64,000 nt of DNA from Rhodothermia bacterium (GCA_030427885.1 JAUICM010000008.1:1-64000); one strand, 5' to 3'. Positions 1-8,390 are shown, numbered from the stretch's first letter. Program-made: numbers and translations. Notes: a model not told the origin generated them from the sequence alone.

Positions 1-99
1 ACCGATGTAAAAAGTGAAATACTCAATTATTTCCAGTGTAAGAAGAACCCCTCCAAGTACTTCAAACAATGCTATGATTCGAAAGGAATTATTTTTCAA
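1..99 (-). CDS. Partial membrane protein, cut by left edge
   Basis: The minus strand is open from a TTG at 99 to base 1, giving 33 residues that begin MKNNSFRIIALFEVLGG and continue as a hydrophobic segment (GGVLLTLEII) typical of a first transmembrane helix. The gene runs off the window, so its length and family cannot be seen. The start sits 16 bases after a GCTAAC/GTTAGC-ended 41-bp module (115-155) that recurs in front of another small membrane-protein gene at 12881, so it looks like another cassette-style gene. TTG is a weak start; no ATG is available in this frame, and no clear ribosome binding site is seen. Confidence 0.45.
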   Translation of the reverse strand, partial: MKNNSFRIIALFEVLGGVLLTLEIIEYFTFYIG

Positions 100-114
100 A
101 GTGTATTTAATTCG

Positions 115-155
115 GCTAACATACTATTATGCGACATCATCGTCGTATAAACTCC
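115..155 (-). repeat. 41-bp cassette-boundary module, copy 1
   Basis: This 41-bp element matches 12901-12941 at both ends. Both begin GCTAACATACTATTA and end GTATAAACTCC on the plus strand, and both lie just upstream of a minus-strand gene. The centre forms a small hairpin, CGAC(6-nt loop)GTCG here against CGAA(6-nt loop)TTCG in the other copy. One stem pair has changed on both sides and the whole loop differs. The end reading GTTAGC on the coding strand resembles an integron core site, but no full attC partner half is evident here. Confidence 0.5.
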
Positions 156-227
156 AGATCGGAATGTATTGTGACAACATCGCGTTTCCGAGCAGAGATT
201 AACCCATCCCACCCAAACTTCCAAACA

Positions 228-262
228 AAGAAAAAGCAGGCACTTCCGTGCCCGCTTTAGCT
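228..262 (-). terminator. Rho-independent terminator, minus strand
   Basis: Read on the minus strand, GCGGGCAC-GGAA-GTGCCTGC forms a GC-rich stem of about eight pairs with a GGAA tetraloop and is followed by TTTTTCTTT. This is a convincing intrinsic terminator for minus-strand transcription coming from the small gene at 360-623. Confidence 0.75.
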
Positions 263-359
263 CTCGTTATCTATCTGTACCCCGGGAGATCATATCGGAG
301 TGTTAACCGCTATGATGTGCCAACGACACTACTATTTCACTACTACTGTGTATTCACTA

Positions 360-623
360 TTACATTCCTGTTGAATAGAGAGGAAGAAAACTCTGATCCC
401 AGGCTGCCCATTTGTCGAGGGCTGCTTTACCAGGTTCATCGATCTGTTCGGGATGGCGTATTGAGCTGAATAGAAGATCCTTTTGCTTCACACCTATCGG
501 GAGTACGACTAACAAGGCTTTTTCTCCGAATCGCTGAATCAGCCGGCCGTTGTAGAGCAGGAGCTCAACATAAGCCAGAGAAAAGTTATCCGTAAACAGC
601 AGGTAGGTTCTTTCTTCGTTCAT
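360..623 (-). CDS. Small hypothetical protein, 87 aa
   Basis: I do not recognise this family. The product starts MNEERTYLLFTDNFS, has a hydrophobic, beta-rich middle (LAYVELLLYNG, ALLVVLPIG) and a more polar, Trp-containing C-terminus (KWAAWDQSF). No signal peptide or convincing membrane helix is present. An in-frame ATG at 644 would add seven residues; the 623 start is preferred because it begins the compositionally normal part, though neither has a strong ribosome binding site. A terminator at 228-262 on the same strand supports transcription in this direction. Confidence 0.45.
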   Translation of the reverse strand: MNEERTYLLFTDNFSLAYVELLLYNGRLIQRFGEKALLVVLPIGVKQKDLLFSSIRHPEQIDEPGKAALDKWAAWDQSFLPLYSTGM

Positions 624-644
624 TGTTTTCGATTTCCAGTTCAT

Positions 645-989
645 ATTCTTGTTTAAAGAACCGCATGGCGACTAAACCATACGGCACGGGAAGGACATTT
701 GGGAGTTCTGGGCTCCCGCACGCCTCTATTCGCGTGTATGTACAAGGTCTTTGTCGCTATCAGTAAGGAGAAATACTCCTGTTTAAATAGACTTACAGAA
801 TTGTTTTTAAAACGCGAATAGATATTTGTTTTCATAGCTACCGGGCATTATGTTTGCATCAATAACTCGCCCCTAAGATGGCTGTACCGGGCAAGAAAAA
901 AATCACAAGAAAGGATGTATCTGTATACCACTTTTGTGGTATTCGGAGTGCATAAATCGTCAACTGTCTCTAATTAAGCTTAATTCACC
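645..989. other. Intergenic stretch, no convincing gene
   Basis: A 60-codon minus-strand frame at 653-835 has an unconvincing, Arg/Ser/Lys-rich composition and was not called. The only structure seen is a perfect 7-bp inverted repeat ATACCAC-TTTT-GTGGTAT at 925-942, 48 bases before the start at 990. It could be an operator or a weak hairpin, but there is no evidence to choose. Confidence 0.4.
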
Positions 990-1385
990 ATGAGTAATTT
1001 AACCCCCGATTTCGATCTGGAAGTATTAACACCGTACATCCGTGTAACAAAAAAAGGAAATTCATATACCCTTTGGATCATCGTTCCGCTTCCGATGAAC
1101 TATTACATTCCACTGGTAAATAATCCTCAACTGGATATCAACGAGGCTCAAAACATTGTTCAGGTAAATGTGGATGTGGAGGGCCCTGAAAAATCACCCG
1201 CTGATCAGTGGTATCCGGCTACACTTAAAGTTGATCTTCCATCACCGAATGGTAACCAGTTCGGGGTAAATCAGGAAACGACGATCCGGGTTTCGGTGCT
1301 GGTGGACGATCCGGCTGATACAGGTGACACCTCGACCCAATACAAAGACGCTTCAGAAGAACCGGATGGACAACAAACCGCGTAA
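990..1385 (+). CDS. Hypothetical protein, 131 aa, upstream of kinase
   Basis: A soluble, acidic protein without signal peptide. Residues 1-110 read like a small beta-sandwich (alternating polar and hydrophobic residues, many Pro/Asn turns) and the last 20 residues are a polar, probably disordered tail (DTGDTSTQYKDASEEPDGQQ). No family is recognised. Its stop codon lies only 9 bases before the GTG start of the TPR histidine kinase, so the two are probably co-transcribed, and it could be an accessory or output protein of that system; this is inference from position only. Confidence 0.6.
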   Translation: MSNLTPDFDLEVLTPYIRVTKKGNSYTLWIIVPLPMNYYIPLVNNPQLDINEAQNIVQVNVDVEGPEKSPADQWYPATLKVDLPSPNGNQFGVNQETTIRVSVLVDDPADTGDTSTQYKDASEEPDGQQTA

Positions 1386-1394
1386 GGTTTTGAT

Positions 1395-3755
1395 GTGAAT
1401 ATATCTTCGATAGTAATAACTCTGTGGCTGATCCTCCTGGTTTTAGTACCGGGAGACGCCATGGCGTTCCGGCAGGAGCAGAATCTTGAAGCTCTTGCAG
1501 AACAGGCAGAAGCATACTATCCGGGAAATCCCGATTCAAGTATCATTCTGGCAGATCAGGTGATCAGTATCATTCGTGAAAAGGGGTTAGTCTCCCCGCT
1601 GGAGGAAGATATGCTCGATCAGAAAGGCTGGTCGTTGCGAAGAAAAAGAGAGTACGAGCAGGCAGAACAATTTCTGCTGGAAAGTATCGCCCTTAGTGAA
1701 AAGAGGAATAATCAGGAACAGCTGGGATCAACATATCTGCGACTGGGATTTATGTACCGTGGGATTGGTCGGTTTGAAGAGGCCCTGGAAGCGTATAAAA
1801 AAAGTGAACACATTCATATTGAACTGAAGGATGATCGTGGTCTGGCTTCGGTTCTGAATAATATGGGAATTTTGTACAGGGCTATGGGAGATCAGGAGAA
1901 AGCCTTTGAGAGTTATACCAGAAGTATCGAGATACGGGAGAAGTTGGGGGACCAGGAGTTTTTATCCAGTGCCGTTATGAATCTTGGGGTTTGGATGGCT
2001 ATCGAGCGCAGATTTGATGAAGCACTGACATATTTTGAGCGTTATAAATTGATACAGGAAGAGTTAAAAGATACCTCGAACCTGGTTATGGTAACCACCA
2101 ATATCGGGAATGTATACAGCGATCAGGGTATTTATGAAAAGGCGTTGGAGTATTATCATCAGTCAGTTGACCTTCTGGAACAAAGCACTGAGAAAGATGA
2201 GGGGAACAGAGCCCAGATCCTGTTTAATATTGGCTACTTGTATGGGAAACGTGAATATTATGAACAAGCGATCGGCAGTACAAAAGAGGCTCTTGAGATA
2301 TACCGGAAATTCCAGGGCAGGGATGATATAGCTCAGTCGTATAAAAATATTGGTCAGTTTTTTGATGAGCTCGGGAAAGCGGATTCAGCTCTTTGGTATT
2401 ACGACCGTTCTCTGGAACTGTATCGCGAGCTTGGGAATCAGAACGAGATTGCCAGTGTGGTCATGAATATCGGGGTGATCTACAATAAAGAGGAGGCACC
2501 GGAGCTGGCTCTTAATTATTTTCAGGAAGCAGAACGGATACTTGCTGAAACAAAAAGAGAGCTTAGTTTACCGGGACTATATAACAATATAGGAGCAAGT
2601 TATTTCAGGCTGAGACAGTACCAGACTGCCATCGATTATTATAAACGATGTCTTGAATATGCTATTCAAGCTTCAGATCTGGAGGTACAAAAGCAGGCAA
2701 GTTTTGATCTGGCTGAGGTTTACGGAGTGATCCGCGATTATGAGAATGCTTACAAATATCAGCTCAAATATGATACCTATAAAGATAGTCTGTACAATAT
2801 GGAGCGTACTCAGGCTATTGAAGAATTGATCACTGAATATGAGACCGATAAAAAAGAAGCTGAGATCAAAATACTTACTGCAGAACAGGCAGAGAATGAA
2901 GCGCTGATCAAACAACGAAATGCAGAAAACAAGACTTTGTTGATCGGGGTTGTTTCACTGATTGCGGCAGTTCTTGGAATCTCAGGATGGTATGTATACA
3001 GTGACAGAAAGAAGAAGGAGATCGCAGCTCAGAAAGAAGAACTATATAAAAGCGAAGTTGATTCCTTGCTCGAAAAACAACAGGTGGAATCGGTGACGGC
3101 CATGTTGGAAGGACAGGAAAAAGAGCGGAAACGACTGGCCGCTGAACTGCATGATCGGCTGGGCAGTGTGATGTCGCTGGTGAAACTATATTTCAGTTCA
3201 CTGGATGAGGATATCAAAGAAACAAAACCGGAATTGTATCAGTCGTTTACAGAAGGAAATAAATTTCTGGATGATGCTTTTGCAGAAGTGAGGGCACTCA
3301 TCACAGAAATGAAAGAAGGGAAGTCATCTGGTCTCGGACTTCAGCAGGATCTGGAACAATTATTAGCCAAGATCGAGAAAGTGGGAGTGAGTGTGAACAG
3401 CCGGATCGAATTGGATAAATCGCTGGATGCCCTTGTCGAGATGAATGTCTATCGTATTATTCAGGAAGCACTCAGTAATGCGCTTAAGTATTCCAAGGCA
3501 ACCAATATAGAGCTGGATCTCGTTAGCAATGGCAGCCTGAAATTAAAGATCAGCGATAACGGGGTTGGCTTTGATCCTGCAGCAGTGAGTGAAAGAACAA
3601 AAGATCGTGAAGGCTATGGTCTGGGTAATATGGAGAACCGTGTTAAAGTGCTGGGAGGCAGCTTTAAAATAGACGCTAAAGCAGGGAATGGTGTGATGAT
3701 CCATATAGATATTCCCACTGAAGAGCTGAACACGGAATCGGAGGCTTCTGTATGA
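1395..3755 (+). CDS. TPR-containing sensor histidine kinase (NarL/HisKA_3 type)
   Basis: A membrane sensor kinase. It has an N-terminal signal peptide, then roughly nine tetratricopeptide-like repeats over residues 60-460 (recurrent YxxAlxYyxrsLel patterns), a coiled-coil, one transmembrane helix near 514-536 (LLIGVVSLIAAVLGISGWYV), then HisKA_3 with phospho-acceptor His586 in ERKRLAAELHDRLG, and a HATPase_c domain with N-box (QEALSNALKY) and G1-box (DNGVGF). In this family the periplasmic TPR domain probably senses a protein or peptide signal. The GTG start has AAGG just upstream, and the stop overlaps the response regulator start by 4 bp (ATGA), so the two form a translationally coupled two-component pair. 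Confidence 0.93.
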   Translation: MNISSIVITLWLILLVLVPGDAMAFRQEQNLEALAEQAEAYYPGNPDSSIILADQVISIIREKGLVSPLEEDMLDQKGWSLRRKREYEQAEQFLLESIALSEKRNNQEQLGSTYLRLGFMYRGIGRFEEALEAYKKSEHIHIELKDDRGLASVLNNMGILYRAMGDQEKAFESYTRSIEIREKLGDQEFLSSAVMNLGVWMAIERRFDEALTYFERYKLIQEELKDTSNLVMVTTNIGNVYSDQGIYEKALEYYHQSVDLLEQSTEKDEGNRAQILFNIGYLYGKREYYEQAIGSTKEALEIYRKFQGRDDIAQSYKNIGQFFDELGKADSALWYYDRSLELYRELGNQNEIASVVMNIGVIYNKEEAPELALNYFQEAERILAETKRELSLPGLYNNIGASYFRLRQYQTAIDYYKRCLEYAIQASDLEVQKQASFDLAEVYGVIRDYENAYKYQLKYDTYKDSLYNMERTQAIEELITEYETDKKEAEIKILTAEQAENEALIKQRNAENKTLLIGVVSLIAAVLGISGWYVYSDRKKKEIAAQKEELYKSEVDSLLEKQQVESVTAMLEGQEKERKRLAAELHDRLGSVMSLVKLYFSSLDEDIKETKPELYQSFTEGNKFLDDAFAEVRALITEMKEGKSSGLGLQQDLEQLLAKIEKVGVSVNSRIELDKSLDALVEMNVYRIIQEALSNALKYSKATNIELDLVSNGSLKLKISDNGVGFDPAAVSERTKDREGYGLGNMENRVKVLGGSFKIDAKAGNGVMIHIDIPTEELNTESEASV

Positions 3756-4405
3756 TAAAACTGGTATTAGTGGACGATCATCAGGTGTTTGTGCAGGGGG
3801 TAGAAGCATTGCTTTCCAGAGCTGAGGATATAACTGTGACGAATACTTTTACGAATGCCCTCGATCTGATGCGCTTTCTTCAGGAAGGGGAGCTGCCCGA
3901 TGTTATTTTACTGGATATTGAGATGGGAGCCGATAATGGAGTGGATGTAGCCGAGAATGTACTTCATCAATATCCTTCGGTTAAAGTGGTGATGCTGAGT
4001 ACTTACTTCAATGAGGAGTTTGTTAGTCAGTTGATGGAAAGCGGTATTTCCGGATATCTGCTCAAGAATACCGGATATAAGGAACTTCAGGAGGCGGTGA
4101 GAAAAGTATCGGGCGGAAGCTTTGCATTCAGTCCCGAAATAATGCAGGTGATCGTAAAAGGATTTAATCAGGGAGGGACTACAATTACCAACCAGGGAGA
4201 AGAGAAAAGCGGACCCTTATCGGAACGGGAGATCGAGATCGTTCAGCTTATTGCTGATGAACTCACTATGAAAGAGATCGCGGAAAAGGTTTTTCTAAGT
4301 GAACACACCGTTAAGACCCACCGTAAGAACATCATGGCTAAGCTGGATGTAAAGAACACTGCCGGCCTTATCAAAAAAGCGTTTGTACTTGGGTTGATAC
4401 GGTGA
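3752..4405 (+). CDS. NarL/LuxR-family response regulator
   Basis: The cognate DNA-binding partner of the preceding kinase. The receiver domain (residues 1-120) keeps the acidic pair D8/D9, phospho-acceptor D55 (VILLDIEM), S83 and K105. A linker leads to a C-terminal LuxR-type helix-turn-helix (LSEREIEIVQLIADELTMKEIA ... SEHTVKTHRKNIMAKL). The 217-residue length is standard. Translation is coupled through the ATGA overlap with the kinase gene. Targets are not evident from the sequence. A long palindromic repeat follows the gene and may also terminate its transcript. Confidence 0.95.
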   Translation: MIKLVLVDDHQVFVQGVEALLSRAEDITVTNTFTNALDLMRFLQEGELPDVILLDIEMGADNGVDVAENVLHQYPSVKVVMLSTYFNEEFVSQLMESGISGYLLKNTGYKELQEAVRKVSGGSFAFSPEIMQVIVKGFNQGGTTITNQGEEKSGPLSEREIEIVQLIADELTMKEIAEKVFLSEHTVKTHRKNIMAKLDVKNTAGLIKKAFVLGLIR

Positions 4406-4414
4406 ATATCCTTA

Positions 4415-4498
4415 GTCATCCTGAGGATACTTCCGAAGGATCTTATCGGAGTAAAAGCTATTTCTTCGATAAGGTCCTTCGCTTCCGCTCAGGATGAC
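4415..4498. repeat. REP-like palindrome, GTCATCCTGAG family
   Basis: An 84-bp imperfect palindrome: the left arm GTCATCCTGAG...AAGGATCTTATCG and the right arm CGATAAGGTCCTTCG...CTCAGGATGAC are near-complementary around a short AT-rich loop. It lies between two convergent genes, where it could act as a bidirectional terminator or mRNA stabiliser. Related arms occur at 5136-5190, 8528-8555 and 16747-16890. Confidence 0.8.
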
Positions 4499-4522
4499 GT
4501 ATAATAGAGTATTGAAAATATC

Positions 4523-5104
4523 CTACCTGAACCCGTTCGGAACAATCCCCTTTGAAGTGGAATCAATGATTGCTTCGATGCGTTTAGTTCGGGTTTCCTC
4601 CCTTTTTGCAAATACCAGCCAGGCAAGGATCTGTTTCTTTATGGATTTGCTTAAGCCTTCATAGAAGTCTTTTGCATTGTTGTTTTTTAGGAAGGCAGTT
4701 TCCAGATCGGGAGGAAGGATAAGGGCTTCAACTTCATCGAGTATATTCCATGAACCGTTTCCCTTAGCAATGCGTATCAATTCAAGCCCAGCTTGGGTCA
4801 TTCGACCATCCTTAATGAGTTGCTCTACCTTTTCTTTATTGATCTTCGACCAGGTTCCGTTTGGTTTGCGTTTACTGAAGTATTGTTTGAATTTTTCATC
4901 ATCAATGGCTCTCCGGGTGCTGTCGATCCAGCCAAAACAAAGTGCCTCATCCACCAGGTCACTCCATGCCAAAGAAGGTTTATCTGAATTCTTTTTATAG
5001 CAGATCACCCAGATTGATTGTTCTTTATCATGATTCTCAGATAACCAGTTTCTCCATTCATCCAGACTTTCAGGATAATATAATTCAGCTTCCTTTTGAC
5101 TCAT
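4523..5104 (-). CDS. YdeI/OmpD-associated family protein
   Basis: A 193-residue cytosolic protein of the YdeI/OmpD-associated family. Visible family features are the N-terminal SLDEWRNWLSENHDKEQSIWVICYKK block, LVDEALCFGWIDS, the FKQYFSKRKPNGTWSKINKEKV segment and a C-terminal bundle ending LAWLVFAKREETRTKRI. Members of this family have been linked to resistance to polymyxin-type peptides and bacteriocins, but the biochemical activity is unknown. An ATG at 5140 would add 12 residues lying next to a REP-like repeat; the internal ATG at 5104 was preferred, with moderate certainty. Confidence 0.85.
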   Translation of the reverse strand: MSQKEAELYYPESLDEWRNWLSENHDKEQSIWVICYKKNSDKPSLAWSDLVDEALCFGWIDSTRRAIDDEKFKQYFSKRKPNGTWSKINKEKVEQLIKDGRMTQAGLELIRIAKGNGSWNILDEVEALILPPDLETAFLKNNNAKDFYEGLSKSIKKQILAWLVFAKREETRTKRIEAIIDSTSKGIVPNGFR

Positions 5105-5300
5105 GATTCGGGTGTTAGTTGATGATATAGGATAAGTCATCCTGATCCGCCAACTGGCGGAGAAGGATCTTGTTGGATTTCAGGATAATATAGTTCACTA
5201 AACTGACAACCCTATGTCAGTTTGCTTTTCAGAATTTTAAACCGGATAACCCTCTCCTTCGTTGATGAAGAGTAGGCGATCAACGAACGTCCTCTCCAAC

Positions 5301-5331
5301 GGAGGGGATTAAGGGGTGGGTTACAGGATTA
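5301..5331. repeat. GGAGGGGATTAAGGGG element, copy 1
   Basis: This 31-base element (GGAGGGGATT, AAGGGGTGGG, TTACAGGATT, A) matches 9646-9676 with a single A/G difference. A CTCC-rich left arm directly upstream (TCCTCTCCAAC) makes it a potential hairpin. A looser relative with CCCCACC/GGGGAGGGGC arms is at 10060-10106. Confidence 0.7.
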
Positions 5332-5376
5332 AATGTAGAGCCGTAATAGAATTCAAGGGTTCATAATGCCACCGCT

Positions 5377-5435
5377 CAGGGTTAAACCCCCTTGCTTGTT
5401 AAACTGAAGAGGTATCAGGCAAAAAGGGGATAAAT
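5377..5435. repeat. 60-bp palindromic repeat family, copy 1
   Basis: One of three dispersed copies (others 8583-8644 and 11098-11157) built on the pattern GGTTnAAACCCCnnnCTTGTTAAA ... GAGGTAT ... AAGGGGATnAAT. The two ends can pair with each other and the inner AATAC/GTATT forms the top of the hairpin in the best-preserved copy. This copy is the most diverged. Confidence 0.6.
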
Positions 5436-5482
5436 AGTTATTTCAATGTAGTCTGACAGTCGGTAGACAGGCAGGAGTGAGA

Positions 5483-6451
5483 TCAGTTTGTTGCCAGAAT
5501 CTTCCGGAAAAACTGAGTCGAATATTGCTGAAGGGCTTTACGATCATGTCCTATTCCATCCACCAGCAGAAACTCAGCATTGGCACCGGCTTGTTGGCAC
5601 AGCATTTGAATATCATCCCAACGGGAGAGTGGATCTGTGCCGAAAAGAGTATCAACCACAGCAGCGTGTTCCTTTTCCCAGCCGTCAGTGAAATCAAGAG
5701 AGTCGTTATCATCAAGTTTTCCCATGTAGATAAGTTGCTGCACCTGATTCCATGCTTCTTTATTAAAGGGCTCTCCTGTAAGCTCTTCCAGGTCTGCGAT
5801 ACCGGCGGGATAGGTGAGGACGGAATCATTATAGCTTATAACCGGTGCTATGGGCCACCCTCCGGGTGATCCGGCAGCTACCGCCAGCACTTTATCCGGA
5901 TGCAGCACAGTAAAACGATTCGCAAACATACCACTGGCTGAATACCCCTGAATCAGGACCTTCTCACGGGTCTCAATTCTTTCTTTCTCAAGTTTATTTC
6001 GTGCTGATTCGATCATAGCCAGTAACTGAAGATCGAGGCGTGCAAGGTCTTCTCGATCGGTAGTCAACACATCACGGTCGAGGGCATGAGTGTAGATTTC
6101 CCAATCCTGAGCAGGACGAACAAAAGCAGGTATGAGCAACACCACTCCAAGGTCATCAGCCAGATAATGTCTACCAAAGGACATCCACCAGGCATCTTTT
6201 CGATGAACTTCGGGGTCATCAGAATTGGTGCCCGAATTATTGGGTTGGATCAGGAAAGTGACAGTATGCCCCTGCTCAGAAGCACTTTTGGCTTTCGGTG
6301 ATACATACACAAAGAATCCCGCATGATATCCTTCCGAAGGATTTGGCTCAAAATACTGTACGCGATACCAGAATGGGCCCAAAAAGATGGCCGGAACCAG
6401 GATCACTAGCAGGAGGAGGGAGAACAGGAAATACTTGAAGAATTTTTTCAT
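5483..6451 (-). CDS. Membrane-anchored alpha/beta-hydrolase
   Basis: A 322-residue hydrolase with an N-terminal anchor or signal helix (MKKFFKYFLFSLLLLVILVPAI) and an alpha/beta-hydrolase domain facing the periplasm. The nucleophile elbow is GYSASG with the likely catalytic serine at residue 171, and a C-terminal GIGHD supplies the candidate histidine. The fold resembles the esterase/PHB-depolymerase group, but the substrate cannot be assigned. The ATG at 6451 is chosen because it gives a proper signal sequence; an ATG at 6484 would add 11 polar residues in front. A second hydrolase gene follows upstream on the same strand. Confidence 0.75.
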   Translation of the reverse strand: MKKFFKYFLFSLLLLVILVPAIFLGPFWYRVQYFEPNPSEGYHAGFFVYVSPKAKSASEQGHTVTFLIQPNNSGTNSDDPEVHRKDAWWMSFGRHYLADDLGVVLLIPAFVRPAQDWEIYTHALDRDVLTTDREDLARLDLQLLAMIESARNKLEKERIETREKVLIQGYSASGMFANRFTVLHPDKVLAVAAGSPGGWPIAPVISYNDSVLTYPAGIADLEELTGEPFNKEAWNQVQQLIYMGKLDDNDSLDFTDGWEKEHAAVVDTLFGTDPLSRWDDIQMLCQQAGANAEFLLVDGIGHDRKALQQYSTQFFRKILATN

Positions 6452-6507
6452 GCGATCAACAGAACTTGTTAATAAAACACACACTCACACGGAAAAAGAA
6501 CCTAAAA

Positions 6508-6535
6508 GTTCGATGTTCAACGTTCAACGTTCGAT
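6508..6535. repeat. Short tandem GTTCAAC repeat
   Basis: The heptamer GTTCAAC occurs twice in tandem inside TTCGATGTTCAACGTTCAACGTTCGA, which is also nearly self-complementary. It overlaps the last codons of the lipase gene, suggesting that the C-terminal residues (KAVSNVER) were created by repeat expansion. Confidence 0.6.
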
Positions 6536-7236
6536 ACTGCTTTCCGTTCAAATTCCCCATTCTCTAAAAAATGAATAACCTCCTCAATAACCTTCTTCTT
6601 TCTGAGCAGGAAGGTATGGGAATAAGGCACCTCAATATGATCACTCATTCCATCCAGCTTTGTGCTTTCAACGGATACTTTTCCGTCATCAGGATTGGGG
6701 AGCATGGTGGAGAGGATGGGGTTAACCGTTTTGGTTCCGGCAATAATCCCAAGCTCAAAATCAGCGTTACCAAGTTGGTTTGGAGTGCTGAGAGAATCGG
6801 TTCCAAGTTCAAGTCCGGCAGGACCGTTGATGGTTTTATAGAACCAGTTGTTCTTTAGTTTATCTGTGATCTCGCTACCATGATTGGGAGGAGCAAGCAT
6901 AACCACTCTGCCGGGATGTACCAGACTATCCGTTTCGAAAAATTGTCTGACCAGTATTCCACCCAGCGAGTGAGTTACAAAATGTATCCGGCTGTTCTCC
7001 GGACATTCTTTAATGGATTCCGGAATGATCTCTTCTGTGAGGGTTTTAATGTCATGCTTAGTGGATGGATAAGATCTGTTGATCACCACATATCCGCTAT
7101 CTTTCAGTGCACGTTCCATTTTAGAGAAAGAATGACTGGAACGAGCCAGACCATGAACAAGAACCACACAGTCCGAAGCCTCAGAAGTACTGGTTGAGAA
7201 AGTAAGAAACAGTATGATCAGTGAAAGTATCTTCAT
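6517..7236 (-). CDS. Secreted lipase/esterase of the alpha/beta-hydrolase fold
   Basis: A 239-residue exported hydrolase. It has a signal peptide (MKILSLIILFLTFSTSTSEAS), the oxyanion motif VLVHGLARSS near residues 25-33, the nucleophile elbow THSLGG (Ser89) and a PPNHGS block typical of triacylglycerol-lipase-like proteins. The likely catalytic His lies in the SHTFLL segment near residue 210. The ATG at 7236 has GGGAC just upstream; an in-frame TTG at 7245 would add only three residues. The extreme C-terminus is encoded by a short tandem repeat. Substrate is unknown. Confidence 0.8.
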   Translation of the reverse strand: MKILSLIILFLTFSTSTSEASDCVVLVHGLARSSHSFSKMERALKDSGYVVINRSYPSTKHDIKTLTEEIIPESIKECPENSRIHFVTHSLGGILVRQFFETDSLVHPGRVVMLAPPNHGSEITDKLKNNWFYKTINGPAGLELGTDSLSTPNQLGNADFELGIIAGTKTVNPILSTMLPNPDDGKVSVESTKLDGMSDHIEVPYSHTFLLRKKKVIEEVIHFLENGEFERKAVSNVER

Positions 7237-7366
7237 GTGTCCCAATTTAATGGGAACCCGTACGGATGTTATCAGAAGATGTTATGATGTACGAAGTTCG
7301 AGTGACCGATTTACGATAGACCAATCTGATCATTCAAATCTTGGTCCATTGATCTATCGCGAATCA

Positions 7367-7642
7367 CTATACGGGTTCAGTCTCTGTAAACTGAAGAAAT
7401 TGCTCAATCAGAGGTTTACCCAATGAGATCGCTTTTTGCACTTCCGGGAGTGAAAGTGATGCCTTATGGCTGGCCTGATCATCCCAAACTTCGGTCACCC
7501 AAATGATGTCTTCTTCTGATTTGTCTTTGGCTACCACATAACTATGACAGCCGGGCATATTGGATGAACCGGAACTCAGAATTTCGATCAGAGTGTCGCG
7601 TTGTCCTGGTTTTGCTTGTATTTTCCCAATGAGTCCATACAT
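7367..7642 (-). CDS. ABM/YgiN-type quinol monooxygenase-like protein
   Basis: A 91-residue protein with the antibiotic-biosynthesis-monooxygenase (ABM) ferredoxin-like fold pattern: MYGLIGKIQAKPGQRDTLIEIL, then a GCHSYVVAKD strand, IIWVTEVWDD and a C-terminal helix ending PLIEQFLQF. Members act on quinone-like or polyketide substrates or have unknown roles, and usually form homodimers. It lies 1 base downstream of the DUF1080 lipoprotein gene, so the two are probably co-transcribed. Confidence 0.82.
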   Translation of the reverse strand: MYGLIGKIQAKPGQRDTLIEILSSGSSNMPGCHSYVVAKDKSEEDIIWVTEVWDDQASHKASLSLPEVQKAISLGKPLIEQFLQFTETEPV

Positions 7643-7643
7643 A

Positions 7644-8378
7644 TTATAACTCTCTGATCTTAATGTTTTTAAAGGCTACAAAATCACCATGGTTTTGCAG
7701 GCCGATATGCCCTTCTTTAAAAGTGGCCCAATCCGGATAATTCACCCATTTGCTGTTTGCTTTGGCGGCATTCCATGCATCACTTCCTTCCTCAAACTCG
7801 AGCACTTTGGTGCCATTCAACCAATGCTCCACATGACCGTTATTGTAGATCAGTTTAACCGAATTCCACTCGCCGGGTGGATTCAGGGTTTTAACGGTAG
7901 TGTCGGGAGCAAAAATGTCATAATTGGCAGCAGTCATACGATGGGGGAGTGATTCAGTGGGTGAATCCACATCGTCAAGCAACTGGAATTCTGGTCCGGT
8001 GAAATAATCGGAAGTATAGGCCGTGTCTTCTTTTACATGATACAGGATTCCGCTGTTACCGCCGGGTGACATTTTGTACTCCAGCTGTAGTTCAAAATTT
8101 CCAAATGTGGCCTCAGTAATGATCGACCGGCCAAAGCCAGTGTTTTTATCGATCGCATCTCCATCACGGGAAACGATGATCATACCATCCTGAACTTCCC
8201 ACTTGGGATTGATGCTATCAGAGTTGTACTCCTTCCAGCCATCAAAATTCTCCCCGTTGAAGAGGGTGAGCCATTCTGAGCTTTCAGTGGGTTCTTTTTT
8301 TTCAGCAGAAGAACAGGAGGCTGTGGCACCAAATACAAGCACCGAGAGGCAAAGAGTGGAAAGTGTATTGAATTTCAT
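7644..8378 (-). CDS. DUF1080 (3-keto-disaccharide hydrolase-type) lipoprotein
   Basis: A 244-residue exported lipoprotein with a lipobox at GATASC (Cys21). The mature protein carries the concanavalin-like DUF1080 domain, seen from EWLTLFNGENFDGWKEY through GNFELQLEYKMSPGGNSGILYHV, NPPGEWNSVKLIYNNGHVEHWLNG and the C-terminal GHIGLQNHGDFVAFKNIKI. Family members bind or cleave oxidised sugars in glycan metabolism and are common in Bacteroidota. Together with the GH43, GH51 and CE2-like genes it fits a polysaccharide-degrading lifestyle. The next gene, 1 base away, is an ABM monooxygenase-like protein. Confidence 0.9.
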   Translation of the reverse strand: MKFNTLSTLCLSVLVFGATASCSSAEKKEPTESSEWLTLFNGENFDGWKEYNSDSINPKWEVQDGMIIVSRDGDAIDKNTGFGRSIITEATFGNFELQLEYKMSPGGNSGILYHVKEDTAYTSDYFTGPEFQLLDDVDSPTESLPHRMTAANYDIFAPDTTVKTLNPPGEWNSVKLIYNNGHVEHWLNGTKVLEFEEGSDAWNAAKANSKWVNYPDWATFKEGHIGLQNHGDFVAFKNIKIREL

Positions 8379-8390
8379 GGGTTTGGATCG

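Larger units (their letters stand above)
5105..5482. other. Repeat-rich intergenic region
   Basis: No gene was recognised. The stretch holds a REP-like arm (about 5136-5190), a GGAGGGGATTAAGGGGTGGG element (5301-5331) that recurs at 9646-9676 with one mismatch over 31 bases, a copy of a roughly 60-bp palindrome (5377-5435), and a short inverted sequence built on GACAGGCAGG (5452-5478). Confidence 0.6.

Noticed and set aside
14-202. 62-codon plus-strand frame at the left edge
   Set aside because: It is antisense to the partial membrane-protein frame and crosses the 41-bp module, so it is probably chance.
653-835. 60-codon minus-strand frame in the 645-989 gap
   Set aside because: Composition is not protein-like (Arg/Ser clusters with no ordered pattern), no ribosome binding site is present, and the DNA holds short inverted segments.
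4415-4498. Structured non-coding RNA or riboswitch
   Set aside because: Same sequence family recurs between unrelated convergent genes, which fits a REP-like repeat better than a cis-regulatory RNA.
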